From positions 1 to 32,264 of the forward strand of contig CAYTNN010000021.1 in the NCBI GenBank assembly GCA_964439135.1: a stretch of DNA of 32,264 nt, read 5' to 3'. Below the pieces are notes generated by a model. The model was not told where the DNA came from and searched no databases. It saw only the letters and a program-made list of their open reading frames with translations. Of this stretch, positions 16,720 through 25,135 are shown piece by piece. Position numbers and translations under genes: made by a program. Position 1 is the first letter of the stretch; every line of letters begins with the position of its first letter. Source of the stretch: JAFGPJ01 sp964439135 (lineage in GTDB: Bacteria; Planctomycetota; Phycisphaerae; Sedimentisphaerales; Anaerobacaceae).

Positions 16720-18918
16720 ATGTTTAGGTGTTTGTTTTGCCTGGTAATTGGGACGGTTTGTATTCTCCCTGCCACCGCCGCAGGCCAAACCGAGATAACG
16801 TCACTTTCACAGAATACGGACACGGTGGGCAGATATGAGAAGTTCGAACTGACTTTCACGCTCTCGGAGGCTTATGACAACCCTTTCGACCCTGATATTG
16901 TGGATATCTCAGTTACTATCACCGCTCCCGATACGAGCACAAGTGTTGCGTATGCATTTTTCTACATGGACTACGACATCATCGATGGGAAATATGTCAA
17001 TGGGCACAATCCGTGCTGGAAAGTGCGTTTTGCGCCATCCCAACTGGGTAAGTATGCAGTCTCACAGATTACTATAAATGACAAAAATGGGACGACTTCC
17101 GTCGATCCACAAGCAAGTTTCAACTGCATCCCAGGGCAGCGAAAAGGTATCATTCGAGTAGACCAGCTCGATCCATACTGCCTGCGCTACGATGACGGCT
17201 CTGCCTATTTGCCAATCGGGCATAATGTAGCCTGGGACCATGACGTTTACGGGGCCCAGGCCATTGCCTGGTGGGAGCAGTATTTTGCCTCTATGCACGC
17301 CGCGGGGGAGAACTGGACCCGCATCTGGATGACCCATTTTTACGAAGGCCACACGCTGGAATGGTCGAGTAAAGAATGGCCCGATTACTGGGAAGGCGTG
17401 GGACGGCTCAGCCTGCAGATGGGCGGCAAAATCGACCGGATGGTAGAGTTGGCCGAACAAAACGGCATCGCTATCCAACTTGTCTTTCAGCATCACGGGC
17501 AGTTCAGCACTACGGTTAATTCCAATTGGAGCACGAATCCCTACAATATTGACAATGCAGATTCCGATGGGAGCTTTCTCAGAAACCCGGAGGATTTCTT
17601 CACAGACACCAAAGCCATCCGGCTTACCAAATACAAATATCGTTACATTGCGGCACGCTGGGGCTATTCAGACGCTATTCTGGCGTGGGAATTATGGAAT
17701 GAAGTCCAGTATACCGACGCCTGGAAAAACGGCAATCAAACAGACGTTGTGAATTGGCACGAAGACATGGCTAATCACCTGCTGTCAGTGGATCCTTTTC
17801 AGCACCTGATTACAACCAGCGATGACACGTCCGGGTTTGAGGCGATCTGGAGTCTGCCGAATATAGCTCTTGTGCAGGTTCACTACTATGGACTCGGAAC
17901 GATAGGTTTCTTAAAGCAAGCCGTTGCTCTGCTGTCCCGGCATGAAAAGCCGGTTATAATGGGCGAATTCGGTAGTTTCGACGATAACAACATAGCCGAA
18001 GCGGCTTTGGTTCTGCACAATGGCATCTGGAGTGCATTTCACCTCAAGTCCGGCGGGCACTTCTGGTGGTGGGATTATATTCACAGCCATAATCTATATA
18101 AAGAGTTTATCGCTCTGTCGGCTTACGCAGAGGGTGAAGACCTGGCGGCTCACAACCTCTCTGCAGCCGACATAGACATTCCCGGAGCACCGCTATACGC
18201 AAGTGTAGTTCCCGGTTTATCGGGATTCTGGGATGTATCGACTCAGACTGCTTTGACTGTCCGGAGCGATGGAATAATCGAAGGTATGGAGAACCTTTCG
18301 CAGTGGCTGCACGGTTCATCGAAATCCGATTTTCGCTCCGACCCGAGCTTCGCTATTGAATTTGATAACAGCGCCGTGCTCAAAATACACGTCAACGAGG
18401 TCTCAGACTGGGTACGAAACAGCCTTCGCGTTTTGCTCAACGGGCAACAGGTTTTTTCCGAGTCTTACCCGGAAGGCCTGGCCAATTTCGTAATCGAGGT
18501 CCCGCTGCCGAGTGGGCAACAGGTTGTCAAGATAGAGAACACGGGACAGGATTGGTTCTGGATATCGAGTTATGAATTTCAAGAGACTGCGGACACTAAT
18601 ATCGGCTATCTCCAGTTCATCGGGCTTTCGGGGGACAACCATGCCTATATTTGGATTTATGACGTCGGAAGCCAGAGGGGACGCACTGACCATGGCGTTT
18701 TTACGAACGTTGACTTTATTCTGAAGGGCCTGGGCGACGGAGACTACGTCGCAGACATCTACGAGACCCGCGGAATCCGTGGACTATTCAGGCGTAATCA
18801 CTGTCAGGCTGAGAACGGCGAGCTGGTGATTGCACTTCCTCAGTTCACCAGGGATATTGCCGTCAAAGTCAAACCGCTCGGCGTCCAAACAACAGAGGAT
18901 ACCAGCGTGGATCGATGA
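16720..18918 (+). CDS. Secreted glycoside hydrolase, clan GH-A (cellulase/mannanase-like) with DUF5060-like N-terminal domain
   Basis: This 732-residue protein has a signal peptide (1-22, cleavage near AAG). Residues about 25-140 form an Ig-like domain of the DUF5060 type. A TIM-barrel catalytic domain follows at about 145-480. The expected acid/base is Glu328 in AWELWNEVQ and the expected nucleophile Glu416 in VIMGEFGSF; both motifs are typical of clan GH-A, close to GH5 and its neighbours. Aromatic stretches (HFWWWDY, VHYYG) fit a sugar cleft. Two beta-rich regions follow: about 490-590, like a CBM-type jellyroll (ALTVRSDGII...LRVLLNGQ), and about 600-720. The substrate cannot be fixed by reading; beta-mannan, cellulose or a related beta-glycan are options. 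It sits between paralogs 3 and 4. Confidence 0.85.
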   Translation: MFRCLFCLVIGTVCILPATAAGQTEITSLSQNTDTVGRYEKFELTFTLSEAYDNPFDPDIVDISVTITAPDTSTSVAYAFFYMDYDIIDGKYVNGHNPCWKVRFAPSQLGKYAVSQITINDKNGTTSVDPQASFNCIPGQRKGIIRVDQLDPYCLRYDDGSAYLPIGHNVAWDHDVYGAQAIAWWEQYFASMHAAGENWTRIWMTHFYEGHTLEWSSKEWPDYWEGVGRLSLQMGGKIDRMVELAEQNGIAIQLVFQHHGQFSTTVNSNWSTNPYNIDNADSDGSFLRNPEDFFTDTKAIRLTKYKYRYIAARWGYSDAILAWELWNEVQYTDAWKNGNQTDVVNWHEDMANHLLSVDPFQHLITTSDDTSGFEAIWSLPNIALVQVHYYGLGTIGFLKQAVALLSRHEKPVIMGEFGSFDDNNIAEAALVLHNGIWSAFHLKSGGHFWWWDYIHSHNLYKEFIALSAYAEGEDLAAHNLSAADIDIPGAPLYASVVPGLSGFWDVSTQTALTVRSDGIIEGMENLSQWLHGSSKSDFRSDPSFAIEFDNSAVLKIHVNEVSDWVRNSLRVLLNGQQVFSESYPEGLANFVIEVPLPSGQQVVKIENTGQDWFWISSYEFQETADTNIGYLQFIGLSGDNHAYIWIYDVGSQRGRTDHGVFTNVDFILKGLGDGDYVADIYETRGIRGLFRRNHCQAENGELVIALPQFTRDIAVKVKPLGVQTTEDTSVDR

Positions 18919-18938
18919 TATAGTTCTTCCTGTCGACT

Positions 18939-18964
18939 GAATCGATTGCCATAGGCCCCTTTTG
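18939..18964 (+). terminator. Remnant half-terminator of the paralog family
   Basis: The loop GAATCGATT, the right arm (GCCATAGGCCCC) and TTTT of the family terminator are present, but the left arm GGGGCCTATGCC is missing. It is therefore unlikely to work as a terminator. The sequence after it (ATATTTTTATGCCGTAG...) matches the spacer that follows the intact terminators at 12161 and 22596. Confidence 0.6.
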
Positions 18965-19042
18965 CATACCATATTTTTATGCCGTAGTCCGGCTGAGATA
19001 TGCCTGGCTCACCGTGTTTCCGTTTTCACTGCTATTTTTTAT

Positions 19043-19072
19043 TTGACAAAAGAGAAGCTTTTATGGTATAAG
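19043..19072 (+). promoter_or_regulatory. Sigma70-type promoter of paralog 4
   Basis: TTGACA (19043-19048) and TATAAG (19067-19072) at 18 bp spacing, homologous to the promoters at 9042 and 12277. Confidence 0.75.
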
Positions 19073-19297
19073 AAATTTATAGAGTCTGCAAGGAGCCGGC
19101 TCGCCAGATGCAAGAAGCCTAAGCTATTCTTGCTGAAAGTTTCGTACTTGAAAGAAAATTAGTATTGAGCTTTTGGAGGAAGCAGTTGATGTCAATTCAC
19201 CGGAGATTGTTCTTAACAAACATAGCTGTAATGTTCTCAGTATAAACATATTATAGGTCGTTATTTATGTATTTTTTTTTATTGAAGGAGGTTTATT
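19073..19297 (+). promoter_or_regulatory. Shorter, diverged version of the conserved leader (paralog 4)
   Basis: This is recognisably the same leader as at 9071 and 12307 but with many substitutions. Conserved blocks include the GGCT/AGCC stem (19098-19101/19116-19119) around CGCCAGATGCAAGA, GGAGGAAGCAG and TGATGTCAATTCAC. It ends at GAAGGAGG and the true ATG. That position is where the 7-codon upstream ORF starts in the other two copies, so this leader lacks their last 100 or so bases. Confidence 0.55.
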
Positions 19298-22200
19298 ATG
19301 TTTCGAAAAATGAAATGGTTTGTTGCCATGTTATTGGTCTTGGGCATCTGCACAGATGCAGTTCTGGCGGAATTGATTGGTTATTGGCCATTCGATGAAG
19401 GCCAGGGAACCGTGGCCTCCGACATCTCAGGAAACGGTAATAATGGAACGTTTAACGGTAACGTAGAGTGGGTGCCCGGCTACAAGGGCTCGGGCGTGGG
19501 TTTCGATACAGCCGGCGAAAGAGTCCTGATCGGCCCCCTCGATCCCACGGCCGAGAACAATGCCATGACGCTGGCCGCCTGGATATTATGGGAAGGTGAG
19601 GGTCATAGTATCGAACAGCAGGGCATCATCGGCAAACGTCTTGGCTGGGATCCCGGCACTGGTGTCAAGTGGTTCTGGCAGACAAATCCAACTGGCGATT
19701 TCTTGTTTCGAGCCGATAGCGCCAATGGCGGTGGCGGTGGCGGTTTGGGGTGGGGCAATGGGCTCATAGCCCCCTATGCGAATCAGTGGATTCATGTGGC
19801 AGTGACCTGGAACGACGGCGCCGTAGCGCAGTATATCAATGGCGAGGAAGTCTCAACCGGGAATATTAATTTTATAGATACCGCGGATGACACCCCCGTG
19901 ACGATTGGTTGCGTTAGTTCCAACAATACCGAAAGCTTTGTCGGCAGCATAGATGAAGTGCGAATCTTCAACCATGCGCTGTCTGTGGAGGAAATTCAGG
20001 ATATTATGGTAGGTGAATTTCCAACTGCCTATAGTCCCGTTCCGGCTGATGGTGCCATGCATGCGGATACATGGGTAAGCCTTTCCTGGGAAACGGGAAC
20101 GTTAGCCGCTTCGCACGATGTGTACTTTGGCGACAATTATGACGATGTCCTGGCGGGAACCGGAGACACTTTCCAGGGCAATCAGGGCCTGTTGTTTTTT
20201 GTCGCTGGTTTTCCCGGGTATCCCTATCCGGACGGGCTTGTATATGGAGCGACATATTACTGGCGCATAGATGAAGTTGATGAACTTAATCCGGACAGTC
20301 CGTGGGTAGGCGAGGTCTGGAGCTTCACGGTTCCGTCCAAGACGGCCTATAATCCAAACCCGGCTGATGGGGCCAAATTTTTAGCTCCGGATGTGAAACT
20401 TGGCTGGGCTGCCGGCTTCGATACGAAACTGCATAATGTTTACTTCGGCGATAATTTTGACGATGTCGATGCCGGTACGGGCGGTACTGCTAAAGGCTCC
20501 GCGGGCACGCCATCCTTCAATCCCGGAACTCTCGAGCCGGACAAGACTTATTACTGGCGAATCGACGAATTTGACGGCTTTGAAACGCATAAAGGCAACG
20601 TATGGAGCTTCTCGGTCGCAGGCACCGGAGGCGGTGTTCGGGCGGATTACTACAAAGGGATGAATTTCGAAAATCTCGCACTGACCCGCACCGATCCTCA
20701 GATCAACTTTATCTGGGGCGATCCCGGTGGGCCGGATCCGGCGGTCGGTGACGACACCTTCTCGGTCCGATGGACTGGTGAAGTAGAAGCGGCATTCACC
20801 GAAACTTACACCTTCTATCCCAGAACCGACGAAGGCGTGCGTTTATTTGTGGATGGTCAACTGCTTGTTGACAAATGGGTTGATCGCTCGGCCACCGAAA
20901 ACAAAGGAACGATCGACCTTATCGCCGGGACTACATACAGCCTGATAATGGAGTATTATGAGAATACTGGTGTTGCATCGGCAGAGCTGCGCTGGTCGAG
21001 TCCCCGGACTCCAAAGCAGCTCATTCCGCAGGCGGCACTCGCACTGCCTGTCAAGGCAAGCAGTTCTAATCCGCGCAGCGGGTCAGTCGATGTCTTGCAG
21101 ACAACTGACCTTAGCTGGGGCCCGGGAGACAACGCCGCTTCACATGAGGTCTACTTCGGCACTGATGAAGAGGCCGTAAGAAATGCCACCAAGGCTTCCC
21201 CTGAGTATAAGGGCACCAAGGCGCTGGGGGACGAGTACTATGATCCCGGCAAACTGGAATGGGAAGCAACATATTACTGGCGAGTCGACGAGATCAATAC
21301 CGGTAATCCGGACAGTCCGTGGGTGGGTAACGTCTGGAGCTTTACCACAGCCGGCTTCCTGATTATAGACAATTTCGAAAGATATAATGCCGGCGAAAAC
21401 CAGATATGGTACGCCTGGCATGACGGGCTTGGCTATGGCACAATTGGTGTAGAACCTTACTTTGCCGGTAACGGCACAGGTGCGGCTGTCGGCGATGAAA
21501 CCACGCTTTCATTTACCGAGGAAACCATCGTTCATGGCGACAATCAATCGATGCCGCTGGCTTATGACAACAATAAGCAGGGTTACTCTAAGTATTCGGA
21601 AGCAGAGTTGACGTTAACTGCCCCGCGTGACTGGACCGAGGACGACGTTGCGAATTTAACGCTGTGGTTCAGAGGCTTGCCGGGATCCGTCGGCAGTTTC
21701 GTAGAGGGCCCGGCAGGTACCTACACGATGACCGGCTCCGGCACAGATATCACAGGCCCATCCGATGAGTTCCATTTTGCTTACAGGATGCTCACCGGCG
21801 CCGGCTCGATTGTCGCAAAGGTCGAGAGCATTAATAACACAAACGACTGGGCCAAGGCCGGTGTTATGATTCGCGAAACGCTTGATCCCGGGTCCACACA
21901 TGCGATGACGTTTGTCACACCCGCTCAGGGCGTTGTATACGAGTATCGTCTCACTACCGACGCTGACAATGCAGGTGCGGCAGGACAGCAGACAGGTATT
22001 ACAGCTCCATACTGGGTGAAGATAGAGCGTTCTATATCCGGCAGTTTCACAGCATCCCATTCCACTAACGGCACTACATGGCAGACGCTGGGAATACCCG
22101 CGAATATCCAGATGAGCGCAAACGTTTATATTGGTATAGCGGTAACATCACACGATGCTGCTCTAACATGCGAGGCTGTGCTCTCTAATGTCACAACTAC

Positions 22201-22537
22201 CGGTTCGGTCAGTGGACAATGGACGAATCAGGATATCGGCATCGCCAGCAATGATGCTGAGCCGTTATACGTGGCCGTATCCAACAACGCCGGCCAGCCG
22301 GCAGTGGTGGTCCACGATAATCCCAACGCGGCACAGATCGACGTTTGGACCAAATGGGTGATTCCGCTGCAGGACCTGCTTGATCAGGGCATCAATCTAA
22401 CAAATGTTGATAGGATTGCAGTCGGCCTGGGCACCAGAGGCAATACGACGATCCCAGGCGATTCGGGCAAGATGTTCATCGACGACATCCGGCTTGAGCG
22501 TGAGGCTGATGAAACTCCCGTCAAAGCGGGAATTTAA
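19298..22537 (+). CDS. Giant modular secreted protein, LamG N-terminus (paralog 4); last 8 codons probably an assembly artefact
   Basis: As assembled it has 1079 residues. A signal peptide (1-24, cleavage VLA) is followed by a LamG domain (about 25-240, LIGYWPFDEGQGTVASDISGNGNNG...SIDEVRIFNHALSVEEI) and Fn3-like modules (about 243-345 and 346-440). Next come a PA14 domain (about 443-583, RADYYKGMNFENL, EGVRLFVDGQLLVDKW), another Fn3-like module (about 585-685) and the family core (about 686-1071). PA14 and Fn3 modules are nearly the same as in paralog 3. The insert domain of the core is the most diverged copy (FVTPAQGVVYEYRL). The core should end at RLEREAD-stop. The extra ETPVKAGI arises from a reverse-complemented stretch abutting the N run at 22561. 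Glycan binding is inferred from LamG and PA14. Confidence 0.88.
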   Translation: MFRKMKWFVAMLLVLGICTDAVLAELIGYWPFDEGQGTVASDISGNGNNGTFNGNVEWVPGYKGSGVGFDTAGERVLIGPLDPTAENNAMTLAAWILWEGEGHSIEQQGIIGKRLGWDPGTGVKWFWQTNPTGDFLFRADSANGGGGGGLGWGNGLIAPYANQWIHVAVTWNDGAVAQYINGEEVSTGNINFIDTADDTPVTIGCVSSNNTESFVGSIDEVRIFNHALSVEEIQDIMVGEFPTAYSPVPADGAMHADTWVSLSWETGTLAASHDVYFGDNYDDVLAGTGDTFQGNQGLLFFVAGFPGYPYPDGLVYGATYYWRIDEVDELNPDSPWVGEVWSFTVPSKTAYNPNPADGAKFLAPDVKLGWAAGFDTKLHNVYFGDNFDDVDAGTGGTAKGSAGTPSFNPGTLEPDKTYYWRIDEFDGFETHKGNVWSFSVAGTGGGVRADYYKGMNFENLALTRTDPQINFIWGDPGGPDPAVGDDTFSVRWTGEVEAAFTETYTFYPRTDEGVRLFVDGQLLVDKWVDRSATENKGTIDLIAGTTYSLIMEYYENTGVASAELRWSSPRTPKQLIPQAALALPVKASSSNPRSGSVDVLQTTDLSWGPGDNAASHEVYFGTDEEAVRNATKASPEYKGTKALGDEYYDPGKLEWEATYYWRVDEINTGNPDSPWVGNVWSFTTAGFLIIDNFERYNAGENQIWYAWHDGLGYGTIGVEPYFAGNGTGAAVGDETTLSFTEETIVHGDNQSMPLAYDNNKQGYSKYSEAELTLTAPRDWTEDDVANLTLWFRGLPGSVGSFVEGPAGTYTMTGSGTDITGPSDEFHFAYRMLTGAGSIVAKVESINNTNDWAKAGVMIRETLDPGSTHAMTFVTPAQGVVYEYRLTTDADNAGAAGQQTGITAPYWVKIERSISGSFTASHSTNGTTWQTLGIPANIQMSANVYIGIAVTSHDAALTCEAVLSNVTTTGSVSGQWTNQDIGIASNDAEPLYVAVSNNAGQPAVVVHDNPNAAQIDVWTKWVIPLQDLLDQGINLTNVDRIAVGLGTRGNTTIPGDSGKMFIDDIRLEREADETPVKAGI

Positions 22538-22560
22538 TCAGCCTCACGCTCAAGCCGGAT
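22487..22560. repeat. 24-bp perfect inverted repeat (probable fold-back assembly error)
   Basis: 22537-22560 is the exact reverse complement of 22487-22510, around a 26-bp spacer, and it touches a run of N. The reverse complement of 22508-22540 is identical to the sequence found after paralog 3 (16239-16271), which points to a misjoined reverse-strand copy. Confidence 0.85.
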
Positions 22561-22570
22561 NNNNNNNNNN
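22561..22570. other. Assembly gap (10 N)
   Basis: This is a run of ten N. The 8 bases after it (GTTTCATC) also end the reverse complement of the fold-back before it, so there may be no missing sequence. Confidence 0.95.
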
Positions 22571-22595
22571 GTTTCATCAGGACTTGAATAACATC

Positions 22596-22632
22596 GGGGC
22601 CTATGCCGAATCGATTGGCATAGGCCCCTTTT
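22596..22632 (+). terminator. Rho-independent terminator after paralog 4
   Basis: A perfect 12-bp stem, GGGGCCTATGCC (22596-22607) with GGCATAGGCCCC (22617-22628), a GAATCGATT loop and TTTT. It is identical in stem and loop to the one after paralog 3. Confidence 0.92.
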
Positions 22633-22778
22633 GCATTCTATATTTTTATGCCGGAGCCCGGCTAAGCTCTGCCTGACTCACCATGAAATTCACCTCCGCT
22701 CGGAATTAGATTGACCGAAAAGAGCAAATCTGCGATTATGTGCCGGGGTATAGCTTCATTATTGCTGTGCTTTCTATA

Positions 22779-22806
22779 GGAACTTTTTGTGTTTATATTG
22801 GTCTAA
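22779..22806 (+). promoter_or_regulatory. SigmaE-like ECF promoter before the second ECF gene
   Basis: GGAACTT (22779-22785), 15 bp, GTCTAA (22801-22806). This closely resembles the promoter type used by many ECF sigma factors and suggests autoregulation. The transcript would start near 22813, inside the AGAGGAG that precedes the GTG at 22822. Confidence 0.6.
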
Positions 22807-22821
22807 TAGAGGAGAAAAACT

Positions 22822-23460
22822 GTGACGGAAGCGGTAAATCCGGATATCCGCAGCCGGCAGGTTTCTAATATGCGTGTTAGTATTAACGATGCCGTACTGA
22901 TTGAGCAGTACCGAAATGGCGATTCTACAGCTATGGAGCGGCTTGTGCTCAAGTATCAGAATCGCATCTACAACGTTATCCTGAAAATATGCGCAGATCC
23001 CGACGATGCTGCGGAACTAACGCAGGAAACGTTTGTCAAAGTAATAGAGAATCTGAATAAGTTCGAAGGCAGAAGCGGCTTTTATACGTGGACATTCAGA
23101 ATAGCCGTCAACCTGACTTTGAATTACTGCCAAAGGAATTCGAGGCTGGCGTTTAGATCGCTCGATGCCGAGCAGCAGGACGATGACCAGGTTAAACAGG
23201 TACTGAAAGATTTTCTTAGCGATGACAGTTCGCCGGATCCTGCGACCGATGCACAGAACAAGGAGCTGTACAGAATAGCGGCCAGAACCCTGATGGGATT
23301 GGACGAAACACATAGAGCCGTAATTGTTTTACGGGACATTGAAGGGATGAGTTATGCCCGAATTGCAGAAGTTCTGGACATCGAACTGGGAACCGTAAGG
23401 AGTAGATTGAGTCGAGCCAGAAGCAAGATGAGGGATATTTTGGAGGCCATTTTGCGATGA
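22822..23460 (+). CDS. ECF RNA polymerase sigma factor (RpoE/SigW-like)
   Basis: This protein has 212 residues from the GTG at 22822, which has AGAGGAG 8 bases upstream. An ATG at 22870 (MRVSINDAV, 196 residues) is an alternative start and fits better if transcription comes from the ECF promoter at 22779. Region 2 is at about 27-95 (MERLVLKYQNRIYNVILKI, DDAAELTQETFVKVIENL, FYTWTFRIAVNLTLNYCQR). Region 4 is at about 150-208 (LDETHRAVIVLRDIEGMSYARIAEVL, LGTVRSRLSRARSKM). It overlaps the next gene by ATGA. Together with the membrane protein that follows, it forms a standard ECF/anti-sigma pair that likely responds to an envelope or nutrient signal. Confidence 0.95.
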   Translation: MTEAVNPDIRSRQVSNMRVSINDAVLIEQYRNGDSTAMERLVLKYQNRIYNVILKICADPDDAAELTQETFVKVIENLNKFEGRSGFYTWTFRIAVNLTLNYCQRNSRLAFRSLDAEQQDDDQVKQVLKDFLSDDSSPDPATDAQNKELYRIAARTLMGLDETHRAVIVLRDIEGMSYARIAEVLDIELGTVRSRLSRARSKMRDILEAILR

Positions 23461-24425
23461 AAGAAAATCCGGATATGGATACAAACGCTTATAATGAGCG
23501 TATTGACGAATTGCTGAATAGTTACATTGATGATGAGCTAACGGCCGAGCGGCAGGCTGAAGTCGAACGCCTCATCGATCAAGATGCGAAAATAGCACAA
23601 CGCCTGCAACAACTCAAAAAATGCCAGATATTGGTCGGTTCCATGCCTTATGCCGAGGCACCGGCCAGTGTTTTGGAGGGCGTCAAAGCTTCGCTGGCCG
23701 GCAGGTCACTGCCGGGCGAGGAGCAACCGGCTTATAAAGAACAAGCCGGAAAGAAATATCTGCTTCTTCGCAAAGTTTTAGCCGCCGCTGCCATGATCAC
23801 GCTGGCGGCCGTCTTGTCGGTAGTTATTCACAGGTTTGTTGCTCCCAAGACTGCTCCGGAAAAACCCGCTGCCCGCATAGTTGCTGCATCGGGATTCAGC
23901 GGCAGACTTGAACTAAAGACAAGCGCACTGAATGCCGTCGATGCTTTCATTAAAAGTGCGATTGACGATAACGGCCTGTCCGCTTCGGTCAATCCCGAAC
24001 GCCGGCAGTCTCGACGCATTTATTCGCTCGATTGCACCAGGGAAGGCTTACATTCGCTTTTAGACGATCTCGATAATATATGGACCGAGCTGGATTCTGC
24101 AACGTTATTCGTTAATACCGAAAGCTTCGGTACCCAGGCAGTTGTTGACGCTGTGACGACCAAGCAAATAGCGGAGATCGCCGGCCAGGAAAGTTCCGAA
24201 CGACGCATTGAGCTGGCAAGGGATTTCGCCGTCTTGAACAATATAGCCGAGAATTTGCCGGATAAGGAAATTCGAGTCGCCATCGAAGCCGGAGACTCGA
24301 GCCTGACTCAGCAATGGCGGATGTTTAAGCCGGTCCTGACCAGTAACCAAAAGACAGTTAAAAAGCTGGCGGATCAGGTACAAGAGAAGCAAAAAGTTCG
24401 TCTGACGATAATATTAGATTGGTAG
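23457..24425 (+). CDS. Probable transmembrane anti-sigma factor
   Basis: This 322-residue protein starts in the stop of the sigma gene (ATGA). Residues about 13-60 (RIDELLNSYIDDELTAERQAEVERLI) are the typical helical anti-sigma start, but without the His-Cys-Cys zinc motif. A single membrane helix lies at about 105-127 after basic residues (KKYLLLRK). The remaining 195 residues are outside the cytoplasm and contain two stretches that look helical (EIAGQESSERRIELARDFAVLNNIAENL and the C-terminal KKLADQVQEKQKV). By family logic the N-terminus holds the sigma factor and is released by signal-driven proteolysis. I do not recognise the outer domain, so the signal is unknown. Confidence 0.82.
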   Translation: MKENPDMDTNAYNERIDELLNSYIDDELTAERQAEVERLIDQDAKIAQRLQQLKKCQILVGSMPYAEAPASVLEGVKASLAGRSLPGEEQPAYKEQAGKKYLLLRKVLAAAAMITLAAVLSVVIHRFVAPKTAPEKPAARIVAASGFSGRLELKTSALNAVDAFIKSAIDDNGLSASVNPERRQSRRIYSLDCTREGLHSLLDDLDNIWTELDSATLFVNTESFGTQAVVDAVTTKQIAEIAGQESSERRIELARDFAVLNNIAENLPDKEIRVAIEAGDSSLTQQWRMFKPVLTSNQKTVKKLADQVQEKQKVRLTIILDW

Positions 24426-24967
24426 GGATGCTTGATATACAACAGTGCTGTCTGGCGGTCGTTGACGTTCAGGGCAAGCTGGCGCAGTTGATGCACGGCA
24501 GGGAAGCGTTGTTTAAGAACATTCAAATCCTCGTCCGGGCCGCTAAAATCCTTGAGATTCCAATTCTATGGTGCCAGCAATGTCCCGATGCCCTGGGGCA
24601 GACGGTTCCTGAGATAGCTCAGTTCCTTGCCGACAATGAGCCGATCAACAAGTCCGCTTTCAGTTGCTGCGGCGCCGAGCAGTTCAACACCGGGCTGAAA
24701 GATTTGGCACGAAAACAGATCCTGCTTTGCGGCATCGAAACGCATGTTTGTATCTATCAAACAGCGGCTGATTTGCTCCGGCAGAGTTTCAACGTCAATG
24801 TCATAGCGGACGCAGTTTCTTCAAGAACTCAGGAAAATAAACAGCTCGCACTAAATCGCCTGGCCGTCGAAGGAGCAAATATCACTTGCACCGAGATGGC
24901 GCTCTTCGAGCTGCTCAAAACCGCCAAACATCCCAAATTCAGACAAATCGCAAGATTGATTAAGTAG
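24419..24967 (+). CDS. Isochorismatase-family cysteine hydrolase
   Basis: From TTG at 24419, which overlaps the previous stop, there are 182 residues. ATG at 24428 gives 179 and is the more conservative start. The fold has the family triad: Asp16 (AVVDVQGKL), Lys78 (INKSAFSC) and Cys111 (GIETHVCIYQTA), numbered from the TTG. The cis-peptide motif before the cysteine (LLCGIETHVC) is typical of the YcaC/nicotinamidase-like group. The substrate cannot be read from the sequence. It is probably co-transcribed with the sigma/anti-sigma pair, but that need not mean a shared function. Confidence 0.88.
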   Translation: MVGMLDIQQCCLAVVDVQGKLAQLMHGREALFKNIQILVRAAKILEIPILWCQQCPDALGQTVPEIAQFLADNEPINKSAFSCCGAEQFNTGLKDLARKQILLCGIETHVCIYQTAADLLRQSFNVNVIADAVSSRTQENKQLALNRLAVEGANITCTEMALFELLKTAKHPKFRQIARLIK

Positions 24968-24987
24968 CAGTGCATTACTAAAATCCC

Positions 24988-25016
24988 TTGACTTGCCACA
25001 GTGATGACCTTATAAT
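24988..25016 (+). promoter_or_regulatory. Sigma70-type promoter
   Basis: TTGACT (24988-24993) and TATAAT (25011-25016) at exactly 17 bp spacing, about 120 bp before the ATG at 25136. It is one of the best matches in the window. Confidence 0.7.
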
Positions 25017-25135
25017 ATTATATACTTCTGTCGAGATTACATCTGCGTTCCGATTGTTCGTGAATTATATATGAAATGATTTATCATGCTGCACGAGCGT
25101 GGATGTGGCATCGGATTTTTCAGGTAGGAAATATT

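Noticed and set aside
22511..22536. The large hairpin at the end of paralog 4 as a natural terminator
   Set aside because: Its right half is a reverse-strand copy of the expected downstream sequence and abuts Ns; a genuine terminator lies at 22596.
22404..22676. Open frame crossing the N run after paralog 4
   Set aside because: It depends on unknown bases and on the fold-back region, and overlaps the real gene in another frame.
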